Assembly: GCA_900768635.1 (NCBI GenBank)
Contig: CAAGDP010000134.1
Location: 1 to 5,613 of the forward strand
Origin: Enterobacterales bacterium
GTDB taxonomy: Bacteria; Pseudomonadota; Gammaproteobacteria; Enterobacterales; Succinivibrionaceae
Direction of reading: 5' to 3'
Length of the DNA stretch: 5,613 bases
Below, in pieces: positions 1-5,458 of this stretch; the first letter of the stretch is position 1, and each line of letters starts with the position of its first letter. A model generated the notes under the pieces. It was not told the origin of the DNA, ran no database searches, and saw only the letters and a program-made list of their open reading frames with translations. The position numbers and the translations under genes were made by a program.

Positions 1-1
1 A

Positions 2-49
2 CTTGACTTAACAACATACATTGATGAATTGTTGGGATCTAATGAATGA
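2..49 (+). CDS. Possible C-terminal tail of an upstream gene (partial)
   Basis: From the left edge one plus-strand frame stays open for 15 codons and ends in TGA at 47-49. It reads LDLTTYIDELLGSNE, which has the composition of a normal soluble protein tail; the other two plus frames stop within the first three codons. A 7-bp hairpin follows three bases after the stop, as is common at gene ends. Fifteen open codons are close to what chance gives, so this is only a possibility. No family can be named. Confidence 0.22.
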   Translation, partial: LDLTTYIDELLGSNE

Positions 50-52
50 TTG

Positions 53-69
53 CTGAAGATTTTCTTCAG
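53..69 (+). other. Small hairpin after the possible upstream stop
   Basis: CTGAAGA (53-59) and TCTTCAG (63-69) form a perfect 7-bp stem with a TTT loop. It lies directly after the TGA at 47-49, where a terminator would sit, but no T-tract follows, so it is not a standard intrinsic terminator. It may be an mRNA 3'-end stem or chance. Confidence 0.3.
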
Positions 70-152
70 AGAAAGACGAGAATGATATAGTGTTACTTTT
101 TATGAGATCTTAGGATTATTTGTATGGTTCCATCAAAAATGATAATTATGAT

Positions 153-170
153 GCAGCTCAAAAGAGCTGC
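153..170 (+). other. Hairpin in the vgrG upstream region
   Basis: GCAGCTC (153-159) and GAGCTGC (164-170) form a perfect 7-bp, GC-rich stem closed by AAAA in an otherwise AT-rich stretch. The bases after it are TAATTGAAAG, not a T-run, so a factor-independent terminator is not supported. It lies upstream of the candidate vgrG promoter, so it could be a binding site or the end of an upstream transcript. The rest of 1-304 shows no gene I can support. Confidence 0.3.
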
Positions 171-216
171 TAATTGAAAGTAAAAGTTGTATCGTTTTCT
201 TATTTTAACCGTTTAC

Positions 217-246
217 CTGACAGTATGCGGATGAATTTGATATATG
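217..246 (+). promoter_or_regulatory. Candidate sigma-70 promoter for vgrG
   Basis: CTGACA at 217-222 matches the -35 consensus at 5 of 6 positions. TATATG at 241-246 matches the -10 consensus at 4 of 6, with an 18-bp spacer. It would start transcription roughly 50 bases before the vgrG ATG. The match is moderate and the region is AT-rich, so such sites occur by chance. Confidence 0.3.
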
Positions 247-304
247 TTGCCAGTGATGTTATCTGATTGTAGCTTGTTTTGGCAGCAATTATCTGGAGGA
301 TTAT

Positions 305-1954
305 ATGGAAACAATCTTTGATTTTGGATTTTACCCAAAAATTCCTGATGCTACCGGTGAAGATGAACCGCAGTTCATGGTGGTTAAATTTGATGGTAAG
401 GAACGTATCTCTTCCCTGTATTCCTTTAATATCACAGTAGGTGTGGAAAACTACGGTGACTATCACAGTTTTATTAATCGGTTGCTGCGCCAGCGACTGA
501 TCCTTGGTATCAATTATCGCGGTTACAGCAGATCTATTACCGGTATTGCTTCACAGGTAGAATTTGTGGGCAGTGTAAAGGAGCGTATTTATCTTAAGAT
601 TACTTTGGTACCGAAAATTTCTATTCTGAACAGAAATGTATCTTCAGGGGTATATCTTAACAAGTCCATTCCCGAAATTATCGGAGAAGTTCTTGGTTCT
701 GAGATTAAGGGATTTGGCGATATTATAGTAAATATGTCTAATCTGGATCTCAGCAGATATCCAAAACTTGCCATGCTGTGCCGTTATAATGAATCCACCT
801 GGCACTTTGTCAGTCGTTTGATGGAAAGATGTGGCATTTACTATTACTTTAAGTTTACTACTGTTATACCCGGAAGTGATGAGTTTGTACTTCCTTCGCC
901 GGAAGCTCTTATTTTAAGTGATCATAAGAGTCATGAACTTAATGCAGATCTTTATAGTTTCAGAGTAGAAAGTAACAGTCTGGAAGATCTGGCAGTGATG
1001 TCTTCACCACATATGACTTATGGTGTGGTTGCATCCAAATTTGTCTGCGATGGTTTCGATATGGATCGTACCCGGGTTCAGAAAATTTACCCTCAGGATG
1101 AAAAGATGGTAACTTTTGAAACCGATATGAATCGTGATTTTAATGAAACATCCCTGGGCCAGATGGAATTTTTTGAAGGAGCCATGGAAAGTGATGAAGC
1201 AGCTTTTGCTAATGACTTGCGTCTGGAGCAGGCTAAGGTTTCATCCCAGAAGTTTACAGCAGACAGCGTATGTCCGGTACTTATGGCTGGAAATATGATC
1301 AGTGTGTCCGGATTTATGGGTGATCGGGTACGACTTCTGTTAACTGAAATCGTCCATCAGGGCGCACAGGCTTCCTATATGATTTCCGGACTGGCAGATT
1401 CCAATGAGGAAAACGATAAAAGTTTTTATCGCAGCTCTGTTGAGGCTATTCCGGCAGAAATTCAATTCCGGGCAGAGTTTGCTACTCCTGTTCCTAAGAT
1501 TTATGGTCTTATTCCCGGTATTGTGGAAGGACCGGACAGCAGTGTATTCAGTCCGTATATGGATGAACTGGGTCGATACCGTATTAAACTTCCTTTTGAC
1601 AAAGGAGAACGCATGTCCGGCAGCTCCTCCTGCTGGGTCAAACTGATGACTCCTTATGGCGGAAATGTCAATACTGTTGGTATGCATTTCCCGCTGCTTA
1701 AGGATACTCAGGTTCTGATTGGATTTGTTGGTGGTAATATCGATCAGCCTTTTATTGCCGGAACAATTCAGGATGGAACCGGCAGTGTTGTTAACAACAC
1801 CAGAATAACTGCTAATGTAATCAGAACTCCTAGCGGTAATCTCTTCCTTATGACTGATTGTCCGGAGCCTGGTGGAGAAAATATAGCCTATAAAAATTCC
1901 TACGGTTATCGTTCTCTTGGCGTTTATCCGGAGGATATTATGGGAACCCTGTAA
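305..1954 (+). CDS. vgrG: Type VI secretion spike protein VgrG, short form
   Basis: VgrG trimers cap the Hcp tube of the T6SS and carry effectors into target cells. The 549 residues follow VgrG order. Residues ~1-380 are the gp27-like base; the segment RYNEST.HFVSRLMERCGIY (160-179) is a hallmark of the family. Residues ~398-490 are the gp5-like OB fold, with ELGRYRIKLPFD (421-432), CWVKLMTPYGG (443-453) and QVLIGFVGGNIDQPFIAGT (469-487). Only about 60 residues follow. There is no run of VxGxxxxxV needle repeats and no C-terminal toxin domain, so the protein is shorter than the usual 600-700+ residues. The start is secure: GGAGG at 295-299 lies 5 bases before ATG. The stop is 17 bases before tag. 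No other T6SS structural genes are in the window, so it may be an orphan vgrG. The short C-terminus could be natural or a truncation. Confidence 0.9.
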   Translation: METIFDFGFYPKIPDATGEDEPQFMVVKFDGKERISSLYSFNITVGVENYGDYHSFINRLLRQRLILGINYRGYSRSITGIASQVEFVGSVKERIYLKITLVPKISILNRNVSSGVYLNKSIPEIIGEVLGSEIKGFGDIIVNMSNLDLSRYPKLAMLCRYNESTWHFVSRLMERCGIYYYFKFTTVIPGSDEFVLPSPEALILSDHKSHELNADLYSFRVESNSLEDLAVMSSPHMTYGVVASKFVCDGFDMDRTRVQKIYPQDEKMVTFETDMNRDFNETSLGQMEFFEGAMESDEAAFANDLRLEQAKVSSQKFTADSVCPVLMAGNMISVSGFMGDRVRLLLTEIVHQGAQASYMISGLADSNEENDKSFYRSSVEAIPAEIQFRAEFATPVPKIYGLIPGIVEGPDSSVFSPYMDELGRYRIKLPFDKGERMSGSSSCWVKLMTPYGGNVNTVGMHFPLLKDTQVLIGFVGGNIDQPFIAGTIQDGTGSVVNNTRITANVIRTPSGNLFLMTDCPEPGGENIAYKNSYGYRSLGVYPEDIMGTL

Positions 1955-1965
1955 TATGACAGGGT
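1946..1965 (+). promoter_or_regulatory. Hairpin over the vgrG stop and tag ribosome binding site
   Basis: ACCCTGT (1946-1952) pairs perfectly with ACAGGGT (1959-1965) around a 6-base loop. The left arm and loop contain the vgrG TAA (1952-1954). The right arm contains AGGG (1961-1964), the best Shine-Dalgarno for a TTG start at 1972. A ribosome finishing vgrG would open the stem, so the arrangement suggests translational coupling. No T-tract follows on either strand, so it is not a terminator. The pairing is seen directly; the regulatory role is inferred. Confidence 0.45.
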
Positions 1966-1971
1966 AAAAAA

Positions 1972-2547
1972 TTGGGTAATATGTGTAAAAATTCTGCTGA
2001 GACCTGTATACGATGCGGCTGGGTAAACCCTGCAAATCCTGAATACATCAGATATCATGATGAAGAGTGGGGTGTTCCGGTGCATGATGATGGAAAGCTT
2101 TTTGAAATGCTTGTTCTGGAAAGTTTTCAGGCTGGTTTGTCCTGGGAATGTATATTGAACAAACGCGAAGCTTTCCGCAAAGCCTTTTCCGGATTTGATC
2201 CGCGTGAGGTTGCTACTTTCTCCCCTGAAAAGATGGTTGAGTTGCAACAAGATTCCGGTATTGTCCGTAATCGACGGAAGATCAGTTCCGCTGTGAATAA
2301 TGCCCGGATTTTTCTGGAGATCCAGAAGGAATTTGGCAGTTTTGATGGATATTTAAGATCAATTACCGGCAATAAGGTGTATTTTGAAACAGGTAAGACT
2401 CATTCAGAACTTTCTGATCGCCTGTCAGCTGATTTATATCAGCGGGGAATGAAGTTTGTAGGTACAGTGATTATATATTCTTTTCTGCAGGCTATAGGGG
2501 TGATTAACTCCCATGAATGTCAGTGCTATCTTCATAACCGTCAGTAA
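1972..2547 (+). CDS. tag: DNA-3-methyladenine glycosylase I
   Basis: Tag removes 3-methyladenine from alkylated DNA, the first step of base excision repair, in the cytoplasm. The 191 residues align along their length with E. coli Tag (187 aa) as I recall it. The zinc ligands correspond to C15, H29, H181 and C185. Base-pocket residues match as Y25, Y28, W33 (in YHDEEWGVP), E50 and W58 (in LESFQAGLSW). FDPREVA, SGIVRNRRKI and MKFVGTVIIYSFLQAIGVIN are further family segments. The start is either TTG at 1972, seven bases after AGGG, or ATG at 1981; I chose TTG for its spacing. The extra N-terminus adds C5 and C12, so C12 and C15 form a CxxC. The gene follows vgrG by 17 bases and is probably co-transcribed, an unusual partner. 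Nothing suggests loss of repair function. Confidence 0.93.
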   Translation: MGNMCKNSAETCIRCGWVNPANPEYIRYHDEEWGVPVHDDGKLFEMLVLESFQAGLSWECILNKREAFRKAFSGFDPREVATFSPEKMVELQQDSGIVRNRRKISSAVNNARIFLEIQKEFGSFDGYLRSITGNKVYFETGKTHSELSDRLSADLYQRGMKFVGTVIIYSFLQAIGVINSHECQCYLHNRQ

Positions 2548-2623
2548 CGGCCTGTCATATAATGGAACTTCAAAAAACACTTTATCAGAACCTTAAGACT
2601 GCATTATCTTAACCGGTATTGAG

Positions 2624-2652
2624 TCAGGGACTGTAGAAACGACAATCCCTGA
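2624..2652 (+). other. Imperfect hairpin between tag and the insertion sequence
   Basis: TCAGGGACTGT (2624-2634) and ACAATCCCTGA (2642-2652) pair at 10 of 11 positions around a 7-base loop. It is the only strong structure in the 195 bases between tag and the insertion sequence. It could end the tag transcript, but no T-tract follows on either strand, so an intrinsic terminator is not supported. No gene is visible in 2548-2742. Confidence 0.35.
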
Positions 2653-2742
2653 TAAACCAAGAAGCCGAAATCAAAAGCACAGATTGAAGACAACAGCTTG
2701 ATGTGAGTTGACCGGCTAAGAATATTAAATAAAACATTTCCC

Positions 2743-2759
2743 AATGTAGTGAGACTATA
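2743..2759 (+). repeat. Candidate left inverted repeat of the insertion sequence
   Basis: AATGTAGTGAGACTATA matches the right-hand candidate at 13 of 17 positions, including 9 of the first 10. It overlaps the transposase stop codon (complement of CTA, 2755-2757). It also carries AGACTATA, which occurs twice more around the transposase promoter. Confidence 0.45.
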
Positions 2760-4275
2760 ACGTCTTTTTAGGTCTGCCTCGTTTCTGTTTTGGTAGATCT
2801 TCCTGAGGAACTAATGATAACTTCTGAAGAATTTTGATTTGTGAAGGATTCATGTTCAATAAATCCCAATCGCCGTTATCAATTCTGATTTTTTTTGCTC
2901 TATTTAAAACTGACAATATCTTTTTGTATGTATAAGAATTTATCAATTCCGTTTCTTCAAATTTTTTCAATAATCTGAATGTTAAAACTGTTGATAAGAA
3001 ATCACAGAATTCACTTCCTATAACAGAATAATCGTCATGAACTCTTGTTTCATCAAATTGACAGGCATTCTTATAATATCTCATGACAATTTCAATTTCC
3101 CATCGATTCTTATAAATTTTATATACAAGTTCAGCAGGAATATCTAAATCACATTCAAGAATAATAGTTCCAAATTTCTTTTGTTTTTCTAAAAATTCTT
3201 CATGATTATAAGTTTTATTTACCTTTGCTTGTTCGAGATAACTTTTTTCTTCATTAGACGCATCTACTCTATTTCTAAAAGAATATAACCATTTATTTAT
3301 CCCTGAACATTTTTCTTTACGATAAGTTATATCTGCATCACTTTCTAAAATATTATCAAAACTCAAAAGATTATGCGTTGCAATAAATTTTGAATTTCTC
3401 TTAACAGGATTCAAATAATGTAAGTCTTTATGTTTTGAAAAATGATCCGTAGTCGCGGAAGAAGGAAAGCCTTTATCAGCAACAATTATTCCTTTAGTTA
3501 TCCCGTTTTCTTTAATAAAATCCTTATAAGAGGTGCAATCCAGCATATTACCAAGATAACATTTTGAGCATATTGGTTCCATTTTTTCAAAATCAAAAGC
3601 ATATAAAACTGAGATATCTTTCGTGCCTTTTGTTTTAGCTTTTCTGGAAAAATCTGATAAGGAATTAATTTTTGATTCATTTGATTCATTTGATTTTAAT
3701 GTTCCAGCAACTAAAAGATGATGATCTAAATTTATTGACGTAGCTCTGTTTTGCATGAACTTCCTAATCATACTACAGCATTTTCCAAGATCATTCAGAA
3801 ATTTTGATACTGTATTTTTGGATAATCCAACATTTGGATATAACTCTGATAGAAAACTATTATCATAATAGTCCTTTAATTCATTGTCTTTAATTCCTGG
3901 ATAACAAACTCTAAGTAATGCAATCGAGAAAATTTTTAAAGTATCTTCATTATTATAAATTGATTTCAATTCTTTCTGAATATCTCTGAATAATTCATCA
4001 CATAAAATTATATTTGCCCAATCTTTCAAATCGACTTTATGTTCAGTTTCTTTTGTTTGCCTTGATACAGAAAGTTTTGATTTATCTTCTTTAGGTACAT
4101 ATTCGCCATTTATAATATGACCAATTGTCGGCCCGTTGATCGGAATATTCCTGCCGTTTACTCTTTTACAACCAACTCTTTGTCTTACCGCGTATTTGTC
4201 TTTTTTTACTCCATAAACAATCACAACAGTATTTTTGGGACGTTTAACATCAAGAATTTCTTTTGGTATGGGCAT
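2755..4275 (-). CDS. IS transposase, DDE type (IS4/IS1634-like), possibly catalytically impaired
   Basis: The 506-aa protein would cut and join the ends of its own element. Residues 1-62 form a basic N-terminal module, with VGCKRVNGRNIPINGPTIGH (34-53). The catalytic core follows: DISVLYAFDFEKMEP (220-234), GIIVADKGFP with the second Asp at D267, and YKNRWEIEIVMRYYK (388-402). The last is an exact Y-(2)-R-(3)-E-(6)-K motif with E395 as catalytic Glu. A basic, AT-hook-like tail KQKRGRPKK (496-504) ends it. The first Asp of IS4-type enzymes usually sits in a DGT; here VAGTLKS gives Ala at 190 (GCT, one base from GAT). SNE is duplicated just after it (residues 195-200). The start is supported by GGAGG at 4283-4287, seven bases before ATG, and by a promoter with a perfect -10. 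The frame is otherwise intact. The exact IS family is uncertain between IS4 and IS1634. Confidence 0.88.
   Translation of the reverse strand: MPIPKEILDVKRPKNTVVIVYGVKKDKYAVRQRVGCKRVNGRNIPINGPTIGHIINGEYVPKEDKSKLSVSRQTKETEHKVDLKDWANIILCDELFRDIQKELKSIYNNEDTLKIFSIALLRVCYPGIKDNELKDYYDNSFLSELYPNVGLSKNTVSKFLNDLGKCCSMIRKFMQNRATSINLDHHLLVAGTLKSNESNESKINSLSDFSRKAKTKGTKDISVLYAFDFEKMEPICSKCYLGNMLDCTSYKDFIKENGITKGIIVADKGFPSSATTDHFSKHKDLHYLNPVKRNSKFIATHNLLSFDNILESDADITYRKEKCSGINKWLYSFRNRVDASNEEKSYLEQAKVNKTYNHEEFLEKQKKFGTIILECDLDIPAELVYKIYKNRWEIEIVMRYYKNACQFDETRVHDDYSVIGSEFCDFLSTVLTFRLLKKFEETELINSYTYKKILSVLNRAKKIRIDNGDWDLLNMNPSQIKILQKLSLVPQEDLPKQKRGRPKKTL
3671..3695 (-). repeat. 9-bp tandem repeat inside the transposase gene
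   Basis: TTTGATTCA occurs twice (3671-3679 and 3680-3688), followed by a partial third copy to 3695. On the coding strand it reads as a repeated Ser-Asn-Glu (residues 195-200). The nine-base unit keeps the frame, so replication slippage could have added it without breaking the gene. Confidence 0.7.
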
Positions 4276-4294
4276 GATAAAACCTCCAGGTACG

Positions 4295-4328
4295 TATAGT
4301 CTATATTATATCACTAGATTAGACTATA
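4295..4328 (-). promoter_or_regulatory. Operator-like inverted repeat around the transposase -10 box
   Basis: TATAGTCTA (4295-4303) and TAGACTATA (4320-4328) are perfect 9-bp inverted repeats separated by 16 bases, with centres 25 bases apart. In transcription direction one half lies in the -35/-10 spacer and the other just after the -10. The AGACTATA core appears a third time at 2752-2759, at the other end of the element. This fits a site bound by the transposase or a repressor; binding itself is inferred. Confidence 0.45.
4304..4320 (-). repeat. Candidate right inverted repeat of the insertion sequence
   Basis: On the minus strand this reads AATCTAGTGATATAATA, matching the left candidate at 13 of 17 positions. 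It contains the transposase -10 box, so expression and end recognition would share the same bases. No matching target duplication flanks the pair. Confidence 0.45.
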
Positions 4329-4333
4329 TGCAA
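4305..4333 (-). promoter_or_regulatory. Transposase promoter
   Basis: On the minus strand TATAAT (4305-4310) is a perfect -10 box, 17 bp from TTGCAT (4328-4333), a half-matching -35 box. Transcription would start a few bases before the GGAGG ribosome site (4283-4287). If the element ends near 4320, the -35 lies in flanking DNA, giving a hybrid promoter that depends on the insertion site. Confidence 0.6.
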
Positions 4334-4641
4334 GCAAATTTTTTTATTTTTGTCGACGTTTTTCACTGATGTTTACTAATTTTGTTAGGATTTTGGGGTA
4401 GTTTTTGTAACAGGATGAGAGACACAGTCTCAGAACTTGTAATATTGGTGATTAGAGTTGTTGAAATTTTCTTTTGAATTGATATTCAGTAATTACCGAA
4501 AACTTTAGGAATTACAAGCTGATTCGACAAAAAGAGAGAAATGTTAGGTTACAAAAATAATTCTGAGTCAGAATTTATGTATAGTTCTAGTAAATTTGGA
4601 AATTTTTAATTAAACGTATCCCTTTTTCAAGTCCTTTTTTC
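4321..4641. other. AT-rich intergenic stretch without a gene
   Basis: No frame here gives a protein-like reading on either strand. Beyond the flank of the insertion sequence it holds T-rich tracts, TTTTTGTCGA at 4347-4356 with its exact reverse complement at 4524-4533, and the palindrome at 4559-4575. I see nothing else to annotate. Confidence 0.5.
4559..4575. repeat. 17-base palindrome
   Basis: AATTCTGA (4559-4566) and TCAGAATT (4568-4575) are perfect 8-bp arms around one central G. This is the geometry of a dimeric repressor site more than of an RNA stem. No intact gene lies beside it, so it may be the remnant of a lost regulatory region or of an element end. Confidence 0.45.
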
Positions 4642-4718
4642 GACATTCTGGAAATCCTTCTGACACCGGTGGTCGGGGGTGGGAATTCTTTCAGACATTC
4701 AGGGAATCTGTTCTGACA
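4642..4718. repeat. Imperfect direct repeats resembling a multi-repeat IS end
   Basis: The 24-base unit at 4642-4665 (GACATTCTGG...TTCTGACA) recurs at 4694-4718 (GACATTCAGG...TTCTGACA) with 21 identities, three mismatches and one inserted base; the period is 52. Between them lies ACCGGTGGTCGGGGGTGGG, unusually G-rich for the window. Arrays of GACA/GGAA-type repeats with CCGGTGGTC occur at ends of some IS21-like elements, so this could be a fossil IS end. No istA or istB is present, so that assignment is a guess. Confidence 0.5.
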
Positions 4719-4839
4719 TCCGGAACTTTCTCTCACATCTATTACTCATTTCTTGAGAGCCAATGGTATGAGGGATCTAGGAGAATTGAGGCATTTCTCG
4801 ACAGCGCAGGTTGGCTTGATCTGTTTAGATGTGTACATC

Positions 4840-5240
4840 AGCTGAAAATATTCATTGCCGAAAATCTGAAGAAAATTGGATTTTGCCTGAAGCTCCTACT
4901 TACCAAGAAACAAAGGTAGAAATCCCGGACATCATAAAGCTTCATATTCCTGCTCTTGAGGTGGAAAATAATTTTGACACTTCCTGATTATGGTAAGATT
5001 TTGGTTGAAATTGACCTCGTCTGAAAATCAATAAGTGAGATTGTTGTAGGTTGTCCTGACTTCCAGAATAAGAGTGATGGTGAAATCCGATCACCAAGGA
5101 TGTGCATATCATGTTATGCTGGATGTATCTTAGTTGTTCAGATTTGATAATGATGCTGAACGCCAAATATCAGCTCCTGCTCTGAAACAGTCCGGGACAG
5201 AAGATTACAAAATACACAAAAGAGAACAGGAATGAAAAGA
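4840..5240 (+). pseudogene. Decayed coding stretch, possibly an IS66-type TnpC remnant
   Basis: Protein-like text runs through changing plus-strand frames with internal stops. Frame 2 (about 4850-4982) reads IHCRKSEENW, then LPEAPTY and HIPALEVENNFD before TGA. Frame 3 then reads LTLPDYGKILVEIDLV, TGA at 5022-5024, ISEIVVGCPD and IRSPRMCISCYAG, ending at 5145-5147. Frame 1 gives FDNDAERQISAPALKQ. The order resembles the N-terminal half of IS66 TnpC proteins: an FGRKSEK-like motif (here CRKSEE), a proline-rich link, DLP..., a CxxC region with R-x-C, then an APAP-like stretch. At least two shifts and a stop break it. The similarity is recalled, not computed. Chance or another family is possible. 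An open frame just upstream (about 4734-4919) has no recognised match. Confidence 0.3.
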
Positions 5241-5458
5241 TTTTAAGCATAAGAACCGGTGTTATTTACTCATGGGAGACCAGACGCACCAATTAATGGT
5301 TAGATAAGGGTAGAAATATTTAAAGTGAACAGCTTGAAAAAAAAACAGGTAGGAGCTACTTATTACTGTGCAATTGAAGTCTCGTTCTTAATCACGGATA
5401 TAAATTTGGTGCTGTGATAAAATAATAGTGATAGCGTTTAGTTTGCAGGGTTAAAGTT
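5241..5458. other. Intergenic region before the AAA-ATPase-like gene
   Basis: No gene is visible. It holds a run of nine A (5337-5345). It also holds a weak promoter candidate, TTGAAG at 5374-5379 and TATAAA at 5399-5404 with a 19-bp spacer, which could serve the gene starting at 5459. The long spacer makes that promoter uncertain. Confidence 0.3.

Larger units (their letters stand above)
2743..4320 (-). mobile_element. Insertion sequence, IS4/IS1634 type, about 1.6 kb
   Basis: A full-length transposase gene fills this span, which is visibly more AT-rich than vgrG and tag. Candidate terminal inverted repeats are AATGTAGTGAGACTATA (from 2743, inward) and, read on the minus strand from 4320, AATCTAGTGATATAATA; they agree at 13 of 17 positions. 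The left one lies against the transposase stop and the right one overlaps its -10 box. The implied length, about 1.58 kb, fits a single-gene element with a 506-aa transposase. I find no target-site duplication outside these ends, so the exact borders are uncertain by some tens of bases. The element inserted downstream of tag without disrupting a recognisable gene. Confidence 0.6.

Noticed and set aside
153..170. Intrinsic terminator upstream of vgrG
   Set aside because: The stem is good, but no T-tract follows on either strand.
1340..2035. A 231-codon minus-strand open frame opposite the vgrG 3' half
   Set aside because: It lies antisense to a clearly recognised VgrG OB domain and runs into tag. 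Its translation has no recognisable motif.
2624..4434. TCAGGGACTGT (2624-2634) and its near-complement at 4424-4434 as IS inverted repeats (9 of 11)
   Set aside because: They would leave more than 130 non-coding bases on each side, each is explained by a local hairpin, and no duplication flanks them. The 2743/4320 pair fits better.
4347..4533. 10-bp inverted repeat TTTTTGTCGA / TCGACAAAAA as element ends
   Set aside because: The enclosed 190 bases hold no gene or structure, and T-rich 10-mers are common in this AT-rich stretch.
2620..4571. 8-bp direct repeat TGAGTCAG at 2620-2627 and 4564-4571 as a target-site duplication
   Set aside because: The sequences just inside these repeats do not form inverted repeats, and the implied non-coding flanks are long. 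The second copy is part of a local palindrome.
4642..4718. CRISPR array
   Set aside because: There are only two imperfect units, with a G-rich spacer, no further repeats and no cas genes.
4942..5166. A 74-codon minus-strand open frame after the insertion sequence
   Set aside because: The translation is not protein-family-like, and the opposite strand gives the better, though broken, coding signal.
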